64,000 bases of DNA from a virus: IMG/VR virus record IMGVR_UViG_3300017613_000561, positions 28,448 to 92,447 of that record, one strand, 5' to 3'. The notes beneath the pieces were generated by a model. The model worked only from the letters and a program-made list of their open reading frames with translations, did no database searches and was not told the DNA's origin. Shown piece by piece: positions 16,318-23,833 of this stretch; the first letter of the stretch is position 1; each line of letters begins with the position of its first letter. A program made the position numbers and the translations under genes.

Positions 16318-16513
16318 GGTTTCTAAACACGTTGATGGGCAGTTATGTATACAGATGAAGTCCACATACCCAGATGATTGCTTCAAGATGGGGAGGGTAT
16401 ATGCAGACATTATCACTCTTGGTGGCGGCGAGATATCGGATATTGTTCAGGGTGATTGGGGACAGGGTAAGTTCATACGCATACCGCTTGCTGGTAAAGC
16501 CAAAGAAGATTAA
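16301..16513 (+). CDS. Small hypothetical protein (70 aa)
   Basis: Beta-rich, starts inside the preceding gene with AAAAGGAGAA as ribosome-binding site. Contains GGGEISDIVQGDWGQGKF. It ends the unit before the structured gap that leads to the sugar operon. Not recognised. Confidence 0.55.
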   Translation: MAISFEVSKHVDGQLCIQMKSTYPDDCFKMGRVYADIITLGGGEISDIVQGDWGQGKFIRIPLAGKAKED

Positions 16514-16700
16514 GACATACCATACTGACATAGGTAGACACCTAAGGTAGTTCCCTATAGTATGGCTATTGTCTTGAGACAAAGCTTGAGACAAAAAACC
16601 GGTACCAGCATTGAAAGGTGAAACCCCACCAGTATAGGGCCAAATCGGTGGGTTGGTGTTTTGGGATCGGGAGACTAATACTAATAACTGCGAGGGGTCT
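16514..16700 (+). promoter_or_regulatory. Structured leader of the sugar operon
   Basis: 187-nt non-coding gap. It contains a 7-bp outer stem (CCATACT near 16520 with AGTATGG near 16559) around a hairpin TAGGT-AGAC-ACCTA, a direct repeat CTTGAGACAAA/CTTGAGACAAA, and a second stem (16621-16629 with 16646-16653, one bulge). A weak promoter TAGACA-15-TATAGT (16535-16561) overlaps the first stem. It could be a cis-regulatory RNA; I cannot assign it to a known class. Confidence 0.45.
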
Positions 16701-17846
16701 ATGAATATTGATTTGTGGGACAGAGTAGTACCGTACTTCAAGCCGTATGTAACGCCAGAGATGGGGGAGGCAGTAGCTAAGACAGTAGCCAGTGGTTGGC
16801 TGACCACCGGTAAGAAGGTAAAGGAACTGGAAAGTGAGTTCCAGAAGATGTTTCCTTCCAAGCAGGTACTGATGACGAACTCAGCTACAGCCGCCTCCCT
16901 TATCGCATTTGACGCCCTAGATCTGAGATGGTCTGAAGTAATCACCACACCGTACACGTTCAGCTCACCAGCTATGATGCTCCACCATTTGGGCGCTAAG
17001 CTTGTCATGGTTGACATTGATCCCAACACATTCAATATCGACCCCCACAAGGTACTGGACGCTGTAAACCCTAATACGAAAGCCATACTGCTCACCCACT
17101 TCGGTGGACGGGCCTGTGACTTGACAAGTATTTATGAGATAGCCAGTCAGTGTAACCTCAAGGTGATAGAAGACTGTGCTCATGCATTGCCTGCACGGTA
17201 CAAGGGCAGAACAGTGGGAGACATGGAGGCAGACGCTTCCTTTTTCAGCTTCTATGCCAACAAGACCATGACCACGGGCGAGGGGGGCATGCTGCTTTTG
17301 AAGGATGGAGCTGTAGCTGAGCATGCACGTAAGTTGTTGCTGCATGGATTTTCCACAGATGCCTATGACCGGTACACGAACTCAGGTGCGTCCTGGTTCT
17401 ATGATGTTGGAGTCGCCGGGTGGAAGGCCAATATGACAGATGTGGCTGCTACGCTGGGCTTGGAGCAGTTACGGTATTTGTACAGCATGTCAGATGATAG
17501 AACCCGAGTTGCAGAGATGTACACGTTGGCCCTGAAATCCTTGGAGTTGCACTGCCCGAGATTCACTTACGATTCAGCATGGCATGTATACCCGATCCTG
17601 GTGGATGCTGCCTACCGTGATGCCTTTATTGAGAGCATGAAGGAGAAAGGCGTTCACTGTTCAGTGCACTTCCGGCCGATAAACCAGCATTCCTTTTGGA
17701 AGGAAGTATTGCCTAGACACAGTACCCCAGTATCTGACAGTGTTGGAGCCCGAGTAGTGTCCCTGCCTATCTATCCGAACATGCCTATGGATAACGTGAC
17801 GTATGTAGTACGGGCTGTAACCGCTACGTTGAAAGAATTTGTATGA
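16701..17846 (+). CDS. DegT/DnrJ/EryC1/StrS aminotransferase
   Basis: PLP-dependent sugar aminotransferase of 381 aa, normal for the family. K188 (FSFYANKTMTTGEGG) is the expected PLP-binding lysine and D158 (VIEDCAHA) the pyridine-nitrogen partner; NSATAAS near residue 60 binds phosphate. These enzymes put an amino group on a keto-sugar nucleotide such as a UDP-4-keto or 3-keto sugar. The dehydratase at 18456 could make such a substrate. Start at ATG 16701 (GAGGGG upstream). It overlaps the methyltransferase gene by 4 nt (ATGA) as the first gene of the six-gene operon. Confidence 0.87.
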   Translation: MNIDLWDRVVPYFKPYVTPEMGEAVAKTVASGWLTTGKKVKELESEFQKMFPSKQVLMTNSATAASLIAFDALDLRWSEVITTPYTFSSPAMMLHHLGAKLVMVDIDPNTFNIDPHKVLDAVNPNTKAILLTHFGGRACDLTSIYEIASQCNLKVIEDCAHALPARYKGRTVGDMEADASFFSFYANKTMTTGEGGMLLLKDGAVAEHARKLLLHGFSTDAYDRYTNSGASWFYDVGVAGWKANMTDVAATLGLEQLRYLYSMSDDRTRVAEMYTLALKSLELHCPRFTYDSAWHVYPILVDAAYRDAFIESMKEKGVHCSVHFRPINQHSFWKEVLPRHSTPVSDSVGARVVSLPIYPNMPMDNVTYVVRAVTATLKEFV

Positions 17847-18466
17847 CTCCGCAAGAATACGTCAGCAAGGTCATAACTTTTTCAGATAGGGCCTCATGGG
17901 AGATGGAAGTGCTCAGTGTTTTAGACTGGGCCAATGTCTGTGGGGTCTATGCTTTGGACTATGGTAGTGGTTCTGGAAAGCTATGCTCTATCCTGAAGCG
18001 GCACTATGACTTTCAGTATGTTTGTGGTGTTGACATAAACACTGGGTTGTTGGCATATGCCAGGAAGACATACCCAGCCTTTACGTTTACGAACCCCATA
18101 GCCTTGCTTAGCAGCCCAATGACCTATGATATGGTGACCATGTTTCATGTGTTGGGGCGTGTACCTAATCCAATAACCACTTTGCAGATGATCAGGAATG
18201 TTTTGGTCGATAGGGGTAGGTTGTTGATAGTGATTCCCAATAAGGTGTATGACACCCTGATGGTACCGTACAATACGGTTACGGGTTATAAGGGTGATCC
18301 TACTATTTGTCACAGCTGGACACGAAGAGAAGCCATGAAGCTATTGCGAGCTTGTGGGTTTATTGACCTGGAGTACACCTATTTTGGTGAGCCAGTTAAG
18401 GGGTTTCCAGATATCCCCTGTCTTAGGTCACGCATAGCTATTCATGGGGTTGTGGATGAGCGTTGA
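17843..18466 (+). CDS. SAM-dependent methyltransferase
   Basis: 207-aa class I methyltransferase. Motif I is LDYGSGSGKL (about residues 39-48), then VCGVDINTGLL for the acidic loop and YDMVTMFHVLGRVPNP for motif IV. The layout resembles UbiE/sugar methyltransferases rather than DNA methyltransferases: no DPPY, no PC loop, no target-recognition domain. Substrate is probably a sugar or its nucleotide, from operon context. Overlaps genes on both sides. Confidence 0.8.
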   Translation: MTPQEYVSKVITFSDRASWEMEVLSVLDWANVCGVYALDYGSGSGKLCSILKRHYDFQYVCGVDINTGLLAYARKTYPAFTFTNPIALLSSPMTYDMVTMFHVLGRVPNPITTLQMIRNVLVDRGRLLIVIPNKVYDTLMVPYNTVTGYKGDPTICHSWTRREAMKLLRACGFIDLEYTYFGEPVKGFPDIPCLRSRIAIHGVVDER

Positions 18467-19484
18467 AGGTAAGGTAGTGTTAGTCACAGGGGCAGGTGGG
18501 TCTATAGGAACCCGTCTGGTTAATGAGCTGTTGAATAACCCTAAGCCAAAGAGCCTTATACTTGTAGACCTGTGTGAGTACAATTTGTATCAGGTACAGC
18601 GAGTAGTCGAAGAATCCGGCGTAGCACTTAAGTGCAAGTACCTGTTGGCAGACATCCGGCACCGACATCTGATGGACTGTGTGTTTAGAGCAGAGGCCCC
18701 AGATGTGGTGTTTCACGCGGCAGCTCTGAAGCATGTTCCAATGTTGGAGACTCCGCATAATACGTTGGAGGCCATACGTACAAATATCCTGGGGACTAAG
18801 AATGTGCTGGACATGTCTGTGAGGTATGGAGCAGAACAGTTCCTACTGATATCGACAGATAAGGCCGTGAACCCTGTGTCCATGATGGGGGCCACCAAGA
18901 CCTTTGCTGAGGGCTATGTGCGGGAGGCAGCTACATCAGTCAGCCTGAATGTGTCCATAGTGCGCTTCGGTAATGTTCTTGGTAGTTCCGGGTCAGTAGT
19001 GCCTCTGTTTGCTCGTCAGGTTGCTGAGGGCGGGCCTGTAACCGTAACGCATCCAGATATCATTAGGTATTTCATGTCTATAGATGATGCTGTGCGTTTA
19101 GTAGTTGAATCCGCACACCTGACGATAGCTTCGCATAAGACCTCATGCACTTACGTGCTGAACATGGGAGATCCTGTGAAGATAGATGACTTGGCTAAGA
19201 AAATGATCTGGGAGTCGGGTAAGGATATAGCCATAAAGTACATAGGGCTCAGAGCCGGTGAGAAGATGGAGGAGGAGCTGCATTATGCTAATGAGTTCCT
19301 GGTACCGACAAGTCGTAAGAATATCAATATAGTACGGCAGAGCGACCACCTTAGAAGGGGGTTTGTTCGCGTAGCCAATGAGCTTGTTACCTTGTGTGAT
19401 GAACGTGAGTTGCCTGATGCCTTTGTTGCCATTAAAGAAAAAGTTCCGTATCAAGGAGATACGATATTATGCGAGAGTTTGTAG
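18456..19484 (+). CDS. Nucleotide-sugar 4,6-dehydratase/epimerase (CapD/FlaA1-type SDR)
   Basis: 342-aa extended SDR. The NAD(P) motif is TGAGGSIG at residues 11-18; FHAAALKHVPMLE and STDKAVNP (133-140) are hallmarks of the polysaccharide-biosynthesis SDRs (WbpM, CapD, FlaA1, PseB), which act on UDP-GlcNAc. The usual YxxxK is MxxxK here (M144, K148), as in the large WbpM-type enzymes. The product would be a 4-keto-6-deoxy sugar, a substrate for the aminotransferase at 16701. It carries an exact palindrome inside the coding sequence. Start ATG 18456 overlaps the methyltransferase. Confidence 0.85.
   Translation: MSVEGKVVLVTGAGGSIGTRLVNELLNNPKPKSLILVDLCEYNLYQVQRVVEESGVALKCKYLLADIRHRHLMDCVFRAEAPDVVFHAAALKHVPMLETPHNTLEAIRTNILGTKNVLDMSVRYGAEQFLLISTDKAVNPVSMMGATKTFAEGYVREAATSVSLNVSIVRFGNVLGSSGSVVPLFARQVAEGGPVTVTHPDIIRYFMSIDDAVRLVVESAHLTIASHKTSCTYVLNMGDPVKIDDLAKKMIWESGKDIAIKYIGLRAGEKMEEELHYANEFLVPTSRKNINIVRQSDHLRRGFVRVANELVTLCDERELPDAFVAIKEKVPYQGDTILCESL
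18624..18635. repeat. Palindrome GCACTTAAGTGC (inside gene)
   Basis: Exact copy within the dehydratase coding sequence, not near a gene junction. Confidence 0.8.
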
Positions 19485-20140
19485 TAACACATCACCAGCC
19501 TAGTTTCCTGCCTTGGGTTGGGTATTGGAACAAGATGGCAGTATGTACGCATTGGTCTTATTTGGTTGGTGTGGGCTTTGCAAAGAGGGATTACCAGAAT
19601 AGGGTCGCCCTTAATGGTAGTTGGCTTACCGTTCCTGTAAGAGCTGGATTGAACGAAAAAATACAAGATGTTTGTATTGCCGGTAAGTACAAGCACAAGA
19701 TTGCGACCACGATCAAGCAGAACCTCATGAACAAGAAGATGCCCTACGGTCACAGGCTGGAAGAGCTGGTGCATATCTTGGAGACAATAGAGCCTAAGTA
19801 CTTGTATGAGCTATGCATGTCCATGGACGCTATGATTGTCGCTAGTTTGGGACTTGAGAAAACGTACAGTTTGAGTGGTGCAGGTAATGTAGCTGGGGAC
19901 ACAAAGACCAAGGGTTTGTCCAGACGGTTAGCCAGTGAGTTCCCCCCGAATGTTGACACGTACCTGTTGGGGGCAGGAACCTCCTCGTATTTCGTAAAGG
20001 AGGAGTTCCAGTACGACTGTAAGTTGATGGTCCAGAAGATTGCTGGTTGGGCGGAGAAGGACACAATTCTGAAAGTCCTGGCTACTGTTAACGACCCGTT
20101 GTCCTATGTGATGGAAGCTGCTACGTGGGAGGAGCTATGA
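19469..20140 (+). CDS. WbqC-family protein
   Basis: 223 aa. THHQPSFLPWVGYWNKM at the N-terminus and FAKRDYQNRVAL with SWLTVPV match the WbqC family, found in O-antigen and glycan clusters. These proteins are thought to act on nucleotide-linked amino sugars or glycans, but the reaction is not well established. It overlaps the dehydratase by 16 nt and the deacetylase by 4 nt, so expression is tightly coupled. Confidence 0.82.
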   Translation: MREFVVTHHQPSFLPWVGYWNKMAVCTHWSYLVGVGFAKRDYQNRVALNGSWLTVPVRAGLNEKIQDVCIAGKYKHKIATTIKQNLMNKKMPYGHRLEELVHILETIEPKYLYELCMSMDAMIVASLGLEKTYSLSGAGNVAGDTKTKGLSRRLASEFPPNVDTYLLGAGTSSYFVKEEFQYDCKLMVQKIAGWAEKDTILKVLATVNDPLSYVMEAATWEEL

Positions 20141-20805
20141 AGAGCATATTGGTAATAGCACCGCATCCTGATGATGCAGAGTATGGTGTTGGTGGATACA
20201 TAGCTAAGTGTGCGGGCGTAGCTAATGTGACCATAGCTACCATGTATGCTGGAGATTATCCCACGTATACTACGCACGTATTGGGGGAGGACCGTAAGAG
20301 CGAATCCCTTCAGGCAGCTAAAGTGCTGCACACCAGGATAATACATCTTGATGTGTGCAAGGATAATGACTACATGAACTACCTGGGGGAGCTTTGTCTA
20401 GCTGTAGATATGATGCTGGACAAGATAAGACCCGATGTCCTGTTTATTCCACTGCCCTCGTATAACCAGGATCATCAGGCGGTATACACAGCATGTATGG
20501 CTGCTACAAGGCCGGTAAAGGAGATACTGCCTCAGAAGATATATGCCTACGAGTACCCTATGCAGAATTGGGGGGCTGGAGCGGAGCAGCATGCCATCAT
20601 GGGACGGACGTACATTCCGTTGAGTAACCATGACATGGACAAGAAGTTAGAAGCCCTGAGGTGTTACAAGTCCCAGTTAAGAAAAGATGAAGTGAACTTA
20701 AGTGCACTGGGCGGAGTAACTGCCTTGGCTCGCCTAAGAGGAGCAGAGTGTAGACAGGTGTACGCTGAGTTGGTGTACCTCATAAAGAACAAGACGGAGA
20801 TCTGA
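20137..20805 (+). CDS. PIG-L/LmbE-type deacetylase
   Basis: 222 aa. APHPDDAEYG (PHPDD at residues 9-13) is the zinc-binding and catalytic motif of N-acetylglucosaminyl deacetylases; the distal histidine lies in SYNQDHQAVY. It would remove acetyl from an N-acetyl amino sugar, exposing a free amine. Start ATG 20137 is inside the WbqC stop overlap with GGAGGAG upstream. A one-mismatch palindrome lies at 20694, inside the gene. Its presence after a GlcNAc-type dehydratase fits aminosugar chemistry. Confidence 0.85.
   Translation: MKSILVIAPHPDDAEYGVGGYIAKCAGVANVTIATMYAGDYPTYTTHVLGEDRKSESLQAAKVLHTRIIHLDVCKDNDYMNYLGELCLAVDMMLDKIRPDVLFIPLPSYNQDHQAVYTACMAATRPVKEILPQKIYAYEYPMQNWGAGAEQHAIMGRTYIPLSNHDMDKKLEALRCYKSQLRKDEVNLSALGGVTALARLRGAECRQVYAELVYLIKNKTEI
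20694..20705. repeat. Palindrome variant GAACTTAAGTGC (inside gene)
   Basis: One change in the left arm, in the deacetylase coding region. May be chance. Confidence 0.35.
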
Positions 20806-22299
20806 ATGTCCACTAAGATTTTGATTGATTCGATATACTCAGCAAGGCCCAGTCACTGCGCCTCGGCCGTTAAGATGTGGCGGTTCGTAGATTACGTACT
20901 GAATACGCAAGGTAGAACGGATGTATTTTTTTATTGGCTAATCCCAGAATGGTTGGAGGAGGAAGACCTAGCCTTCTACCCGGAACACGACAACGTAGTT
21001 TACCTTCAGTTTCCGTATCACCGGGGAGACAGGACCCGAGCGTATCTGGCATTCCCGGCAGAGTTGGATAGGCTGTTGGCCTTCAATGGGGTGGCCTGGG
21101 ATTTCGATATTGTAATGACGAACCGAACAACTCAAGTACCCTTGATGAAGATGGTGATGTCCAGTCCAAGAGAGCCAACGAAGACATGGATGAAGAACGT
21201 CTTCCTGTTTGAGGAAATGCCCCTCATGGCCTTTAAGTCCACAGTAGCCATATCGAATGTGCCGGTAACGGAGCGCATGACCATAGCGGGGCATCTAGCC
21301 GCAGACAGGACCGCTATAACGATCTCTCACGAAAGGGATGGTCTGATATCGGGGGCCAAGAGATATGTGCCTCCGTCCTCGGTCATGGAGCTGAGGGACA
21401 AGATTAAGGTAACAAGCCCGTCTTTGCTGGAAGATTTTGAGGAGAAAGATAAGAAGTACCGGTTTACCAAGGGGGAAGAGAAGTTTTGCCTAGCCTTCGT
21501 AGGTAGGGTGTCTGCTACAGATCATATCAGGGAAGTGTATGACACCATGGTTAAGCATTGGATCACGAAGGGAGATGACCGTATCAAATTGATAGTCTCC
21601 ACTGTAACCCCCGTGTATAAGATTGAGCCGCCTGAAATGGTGGAGTACATAAACTTGCCCAGAGATGAATTTTGGGAGGCGCTGAAAACAGAGATGCACT
21701 GCATTATGTACTTGGCTGAGGAGGCTGGGTTTGGCATGTCCCTAATGGAGCCCCTGATGTTTGGGGTACCAGTAGTGTTGATCAGAGCCCCGTGGTCAGA
21801 GGCTTTGGTAGGCAAGGATTACCCGCTGTTCATAGACACGGAGTCAAAGGCCTATGGGATGGTGAAGGCTATCCATGATGACTACGAGGAGTATTACCGG
21901 CAGTTTATCCAGTGGCAACATGATGTACTGCAGCCTATGTTTCAGGAAGGTGGGCAGTATTCGCAGTCATTCTATGACTATATGTACAAGGGCCTGTTGG
22001 AGTTTGAAGAGATGTTGCCTGCCAGATATGCAGCAGAGCAGGCCAGTAAGCAGAATAACAACATAGTCCAGGCACTGCTAGACGGAGACCCTGAAGAGTT
22101 TGTTTTGTTTGATCGTATACGGGAGCTGGGTAAGAAAGGAGATCTCAAGTCCTTGCAGTCCAAGACCCGAGAGGGGGACAGGGACCGTAGGGGCCTAGTA
22201 TGGTCAACGCCATGGAACGATATACGGATAGCCCTGAAGACATTCTTTGGGTATGAGGACGCCAGTGTAACTGTTGGACATTTGAGGAAGGTAAAATGA
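20806..22299 (+). CDS. GT-B glycosyltransferase (GT4-like)
   Basis: 497-aa GT-B fold enzyme. AFVGRVSATDHIREVYD begins the C-terminal Rossmann domain and EEAGFGMSLMEPLMFGVPVV carries the EX7E-type donor-binding pattern of GT4-like enzymes. It starts right after the deacetylase stop. It would transfer the amino sugar made by the operon to an acceptor: phage DNA base, virion protein or host glycan. The charged C-terminal extension (about 400-497) is unusual. Overlaps the ParB-like gene by 4 nt, which physically links the sugar genes to packaging. Confidence 0.8.
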   Translation: MSTKILIDSIYSARPSHCASAVKMWRFVDYVLNTQGRTDVFFYWLIPEWLEEEDLAFYPEHDNVVYLQFPYHRGDRTRAYLAFPAELDRLLAFNGVAWDFDIVMTNRTTQVPLMKMVMSSPREPTKTWMKNVFLFEEMPLMAFKSTVAISNVPVTERMTIAGHLAADRTAITISHERDGLISGAKRYVPPSSVMELRDKIKVTSPSLLEDFEEKDKKYRFTKGEEKFCLAFVGRVSATDHIREVYDTMVKHWITKGDDRIKLIVSTVTPVYKIEPPEMVEYINLPRDEFWEALKTEMHCIMYLAEEAGFGMSLMEPLMFGVPVVLIRAPWSEALVGKDYPLFIDTESKAYGMVKAIHDDYEEYYRQFIQWQHDVLQPMFQEGGQYSQSFYDYMYKGLLEFEEMLPARYAAEQASKQNNNIVQALLDGDPEEFVLFDRIRELGKKGDLKSLQSKTREGDRDRRGLVWSTPWNDIRIALKTFFGYEDASVTVGHLRKVK

Positions 22300-23135
22300 G
22301 CACTGCGTATGATAAGACCAAGAATCATGAACGTATCTGGTTGCCGATACACCAGTTGGAGCCTAACCCAGATAACCCGAACAAGATGAGCCCCCGGGCC
22401 TTTGACTTGTTGGTAGACAACATAGAAAGCAAGGGCATGACTGAGGACATTGAGGTGCGGCGTATTGGTAAGGACCAGTACCGCATCATTGGTGGTCATC
22501 ATAGGTGGGGAGCCTGCGAGTACTTGGGCTGGAAGGAAGTACCCTGTATTGTAAATACTGACCCAGATATGACTGACGAAGTGGAGAATTTCCAGGTAGT
22601 CAGGATGAACATGATCCATGGTAAGTTGGACCCAACCAAGTTCATGGCTATGTATCAGAAGGTGTCAGAAAAGTACTCTGATGAGATACTGGCTGAGTCC
22701 TTTGGTTTTGCTGACGAAGCGGAGTTTGCTAAGTTGATCAAGCAGACAGCCAACACGCTTCCCCCAGAGTTGAAGTCAAAGTTTAAGGAGGCAGCTGCGG
22801 AGATAAAGACAGTAGAAGATTTAGCCACAGTGCTGAATGAATTGTTGTTCACGTATGGAAACACTGTAGCCTATGGATACATGATCTTTGATTTCAACGG
22901 TAAGGAGTCTGTGTGGGTCAGGATGAACCCCAAGGATAAGGTTGCTGCTATGAAAGTAGGAGACCTGTGTAGGGCTAACTCCAGGATGATGGACTCAGTA
23001 GTGTCTGCTCTGTTTCAGCTAACCCAGGAGGAGGGTGATTTGGGGGATTCAGTACGAGCCCATTTGTTAGATGTAACCCACCCAGAAGAAATTGATTTGT
23101 CTGCTACATGGCCGACACAGGATCAGTTGAATTGA
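22296..23135 (+). CDS. ParB-like protein next to terminase
   Basis: 279 aa. The N-terminal ParB/Srx fold contains IHQLEPNPDNPNKM and GGHHRWGA (66-73), the nucleotide-binding GxHRW box. The remainder is helical. Such proteins often sit immediately upstream of phage terminases, where a role in DNA binding, nicking or packaging is supposed. Coupled to the glycosyltransferase (ATGA overlap) and to the next gene (28-nt overlap). Confidence 0.82.
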   Translation: MSTAYDKTKNHERIWLPIHQLEPNPDNPNKMSPRAFDLLVDNIESKGMTEDIEVRRIGKDQYRIIGGHHRWGACEYLGWKEVPCIVNTDPDMTDEVENFQVVRMNMIHGKLDPTKFMAMYQKVSEKYSDEILAESFGFADEAEFAKLIKQTANTLPPELKSKFKEAAAEIKTVEDLATVLNELLFTYGNTVAYGYMIFDFNGKESVWVRMNPKDKVAAMKVGDLCRANSRMMDSVVSALFQLTQEEGDLGDSVRAHLLDVTHPEEIDLSATWPTQDQLN

Positions 23136-23833
23136 AAGTAACGAAGGCCAATAAGTATGCTCCTATACGTAGCATGGGGGCAGATAAAGTAGACCGCATG
23201 GAGGTGATGCTGGTGCAAGGTATGTCTTGCCCCAAGGTAGCTAAGAAGATTCAAGACGAATGGAAACTACTGCAGGACATAAAGACAGGCACGTTGACCA
23301 AACAGATACTACGCTATAAGAAAGAAGTGCTGGATTCTAAGCTACATAGCAAGTTATTGATCAAGACAACGGAGGACAATAAAGATACGAAGGGTACAGA
23401 TGTAAAGCAGTACAAGACTGTAATCAAAACGACCACCAAGCTTGATGTGATAGACGCACTGGAGGATTTGATACTGCTGCAGAACCATAGGGTAGCTAAG
23501 GTGTTCACCATGGAGGAGAGTTTGCCTACGTTGATGGGCACTCTACGCTATGAATTGAAAGAGCTGCGAGACATGATAAAGCAGTTATCAGACTTAAAAT
23601 TTGACTTAGGACTGGTAAAAAGACAACCTAAGAAGATTGTTGGATCTATAGACTTGCATTCACCAGAAGTTTTAGAGGATGAAGATGTACTTTCCAAGAT
23701 GCTCGCAGATAAGGGGGCCATGGATGATGCAACCACGGAAGTGTTTGCAGCCTTAGAAGCTATGGTGAAAGAAGCCGGGGAGATTGAGGATGGAGAGTTT
23801 ACTGACTGCGTACCCACTGACGGGGACAGTTGA
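23108..23833 (+). CDS. Putative terminase small subunit
   Basis: 241 aa, directly upstream of and overlapping the large terminase. N-terminal residues about 15-75 form a small helix-turn-helix-like unit (VLVQGMSCPKVAKKIQDEW); the central part is helical, with a KELRDMIKQLSDLKF heptad region near residue 150 that could oligomerise; the C-terminus is acidic. These are features of small terminases, which recognise phage DNA and stimulate the motor. The call is positional plus architectural; sequence identity was not recognised. Confidence 0.6.
   Translation: MADTGSVELKVTKANKYAPIRSMGADKVDRMEVMLVQGMSCPKVAKKIQDEWKLLQDIKTGTLTKQILRYKKEVLDSKLHSKLLIKTTEDNKDTKGTDVKQYKTVIKTTTKLDVIDALEDLILLQNHRVAKVFTMEESLPTLMGTLRYELKELRDMIKQLSDLKFDLGLVKRQPKKIVGSIDLHSPEVLEDEDVLSKMLADKGAMDDATTEVFAALEAMVKEAGEIEDGEFTDCVPTDGDS

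Noticed and set aside
16535-16561. Firm promoter for the sugar operon
   Set aside because: TAGACA-15-TATAGT is a poor match with short spacing; listed only as a possibility within the leader.
17843-18466. DNA methyltransferase
   Set aside because: No DPPY/NPPY or PC motif and no target-recognition domain; a small-molecule or sugar methyltransferase fits better.
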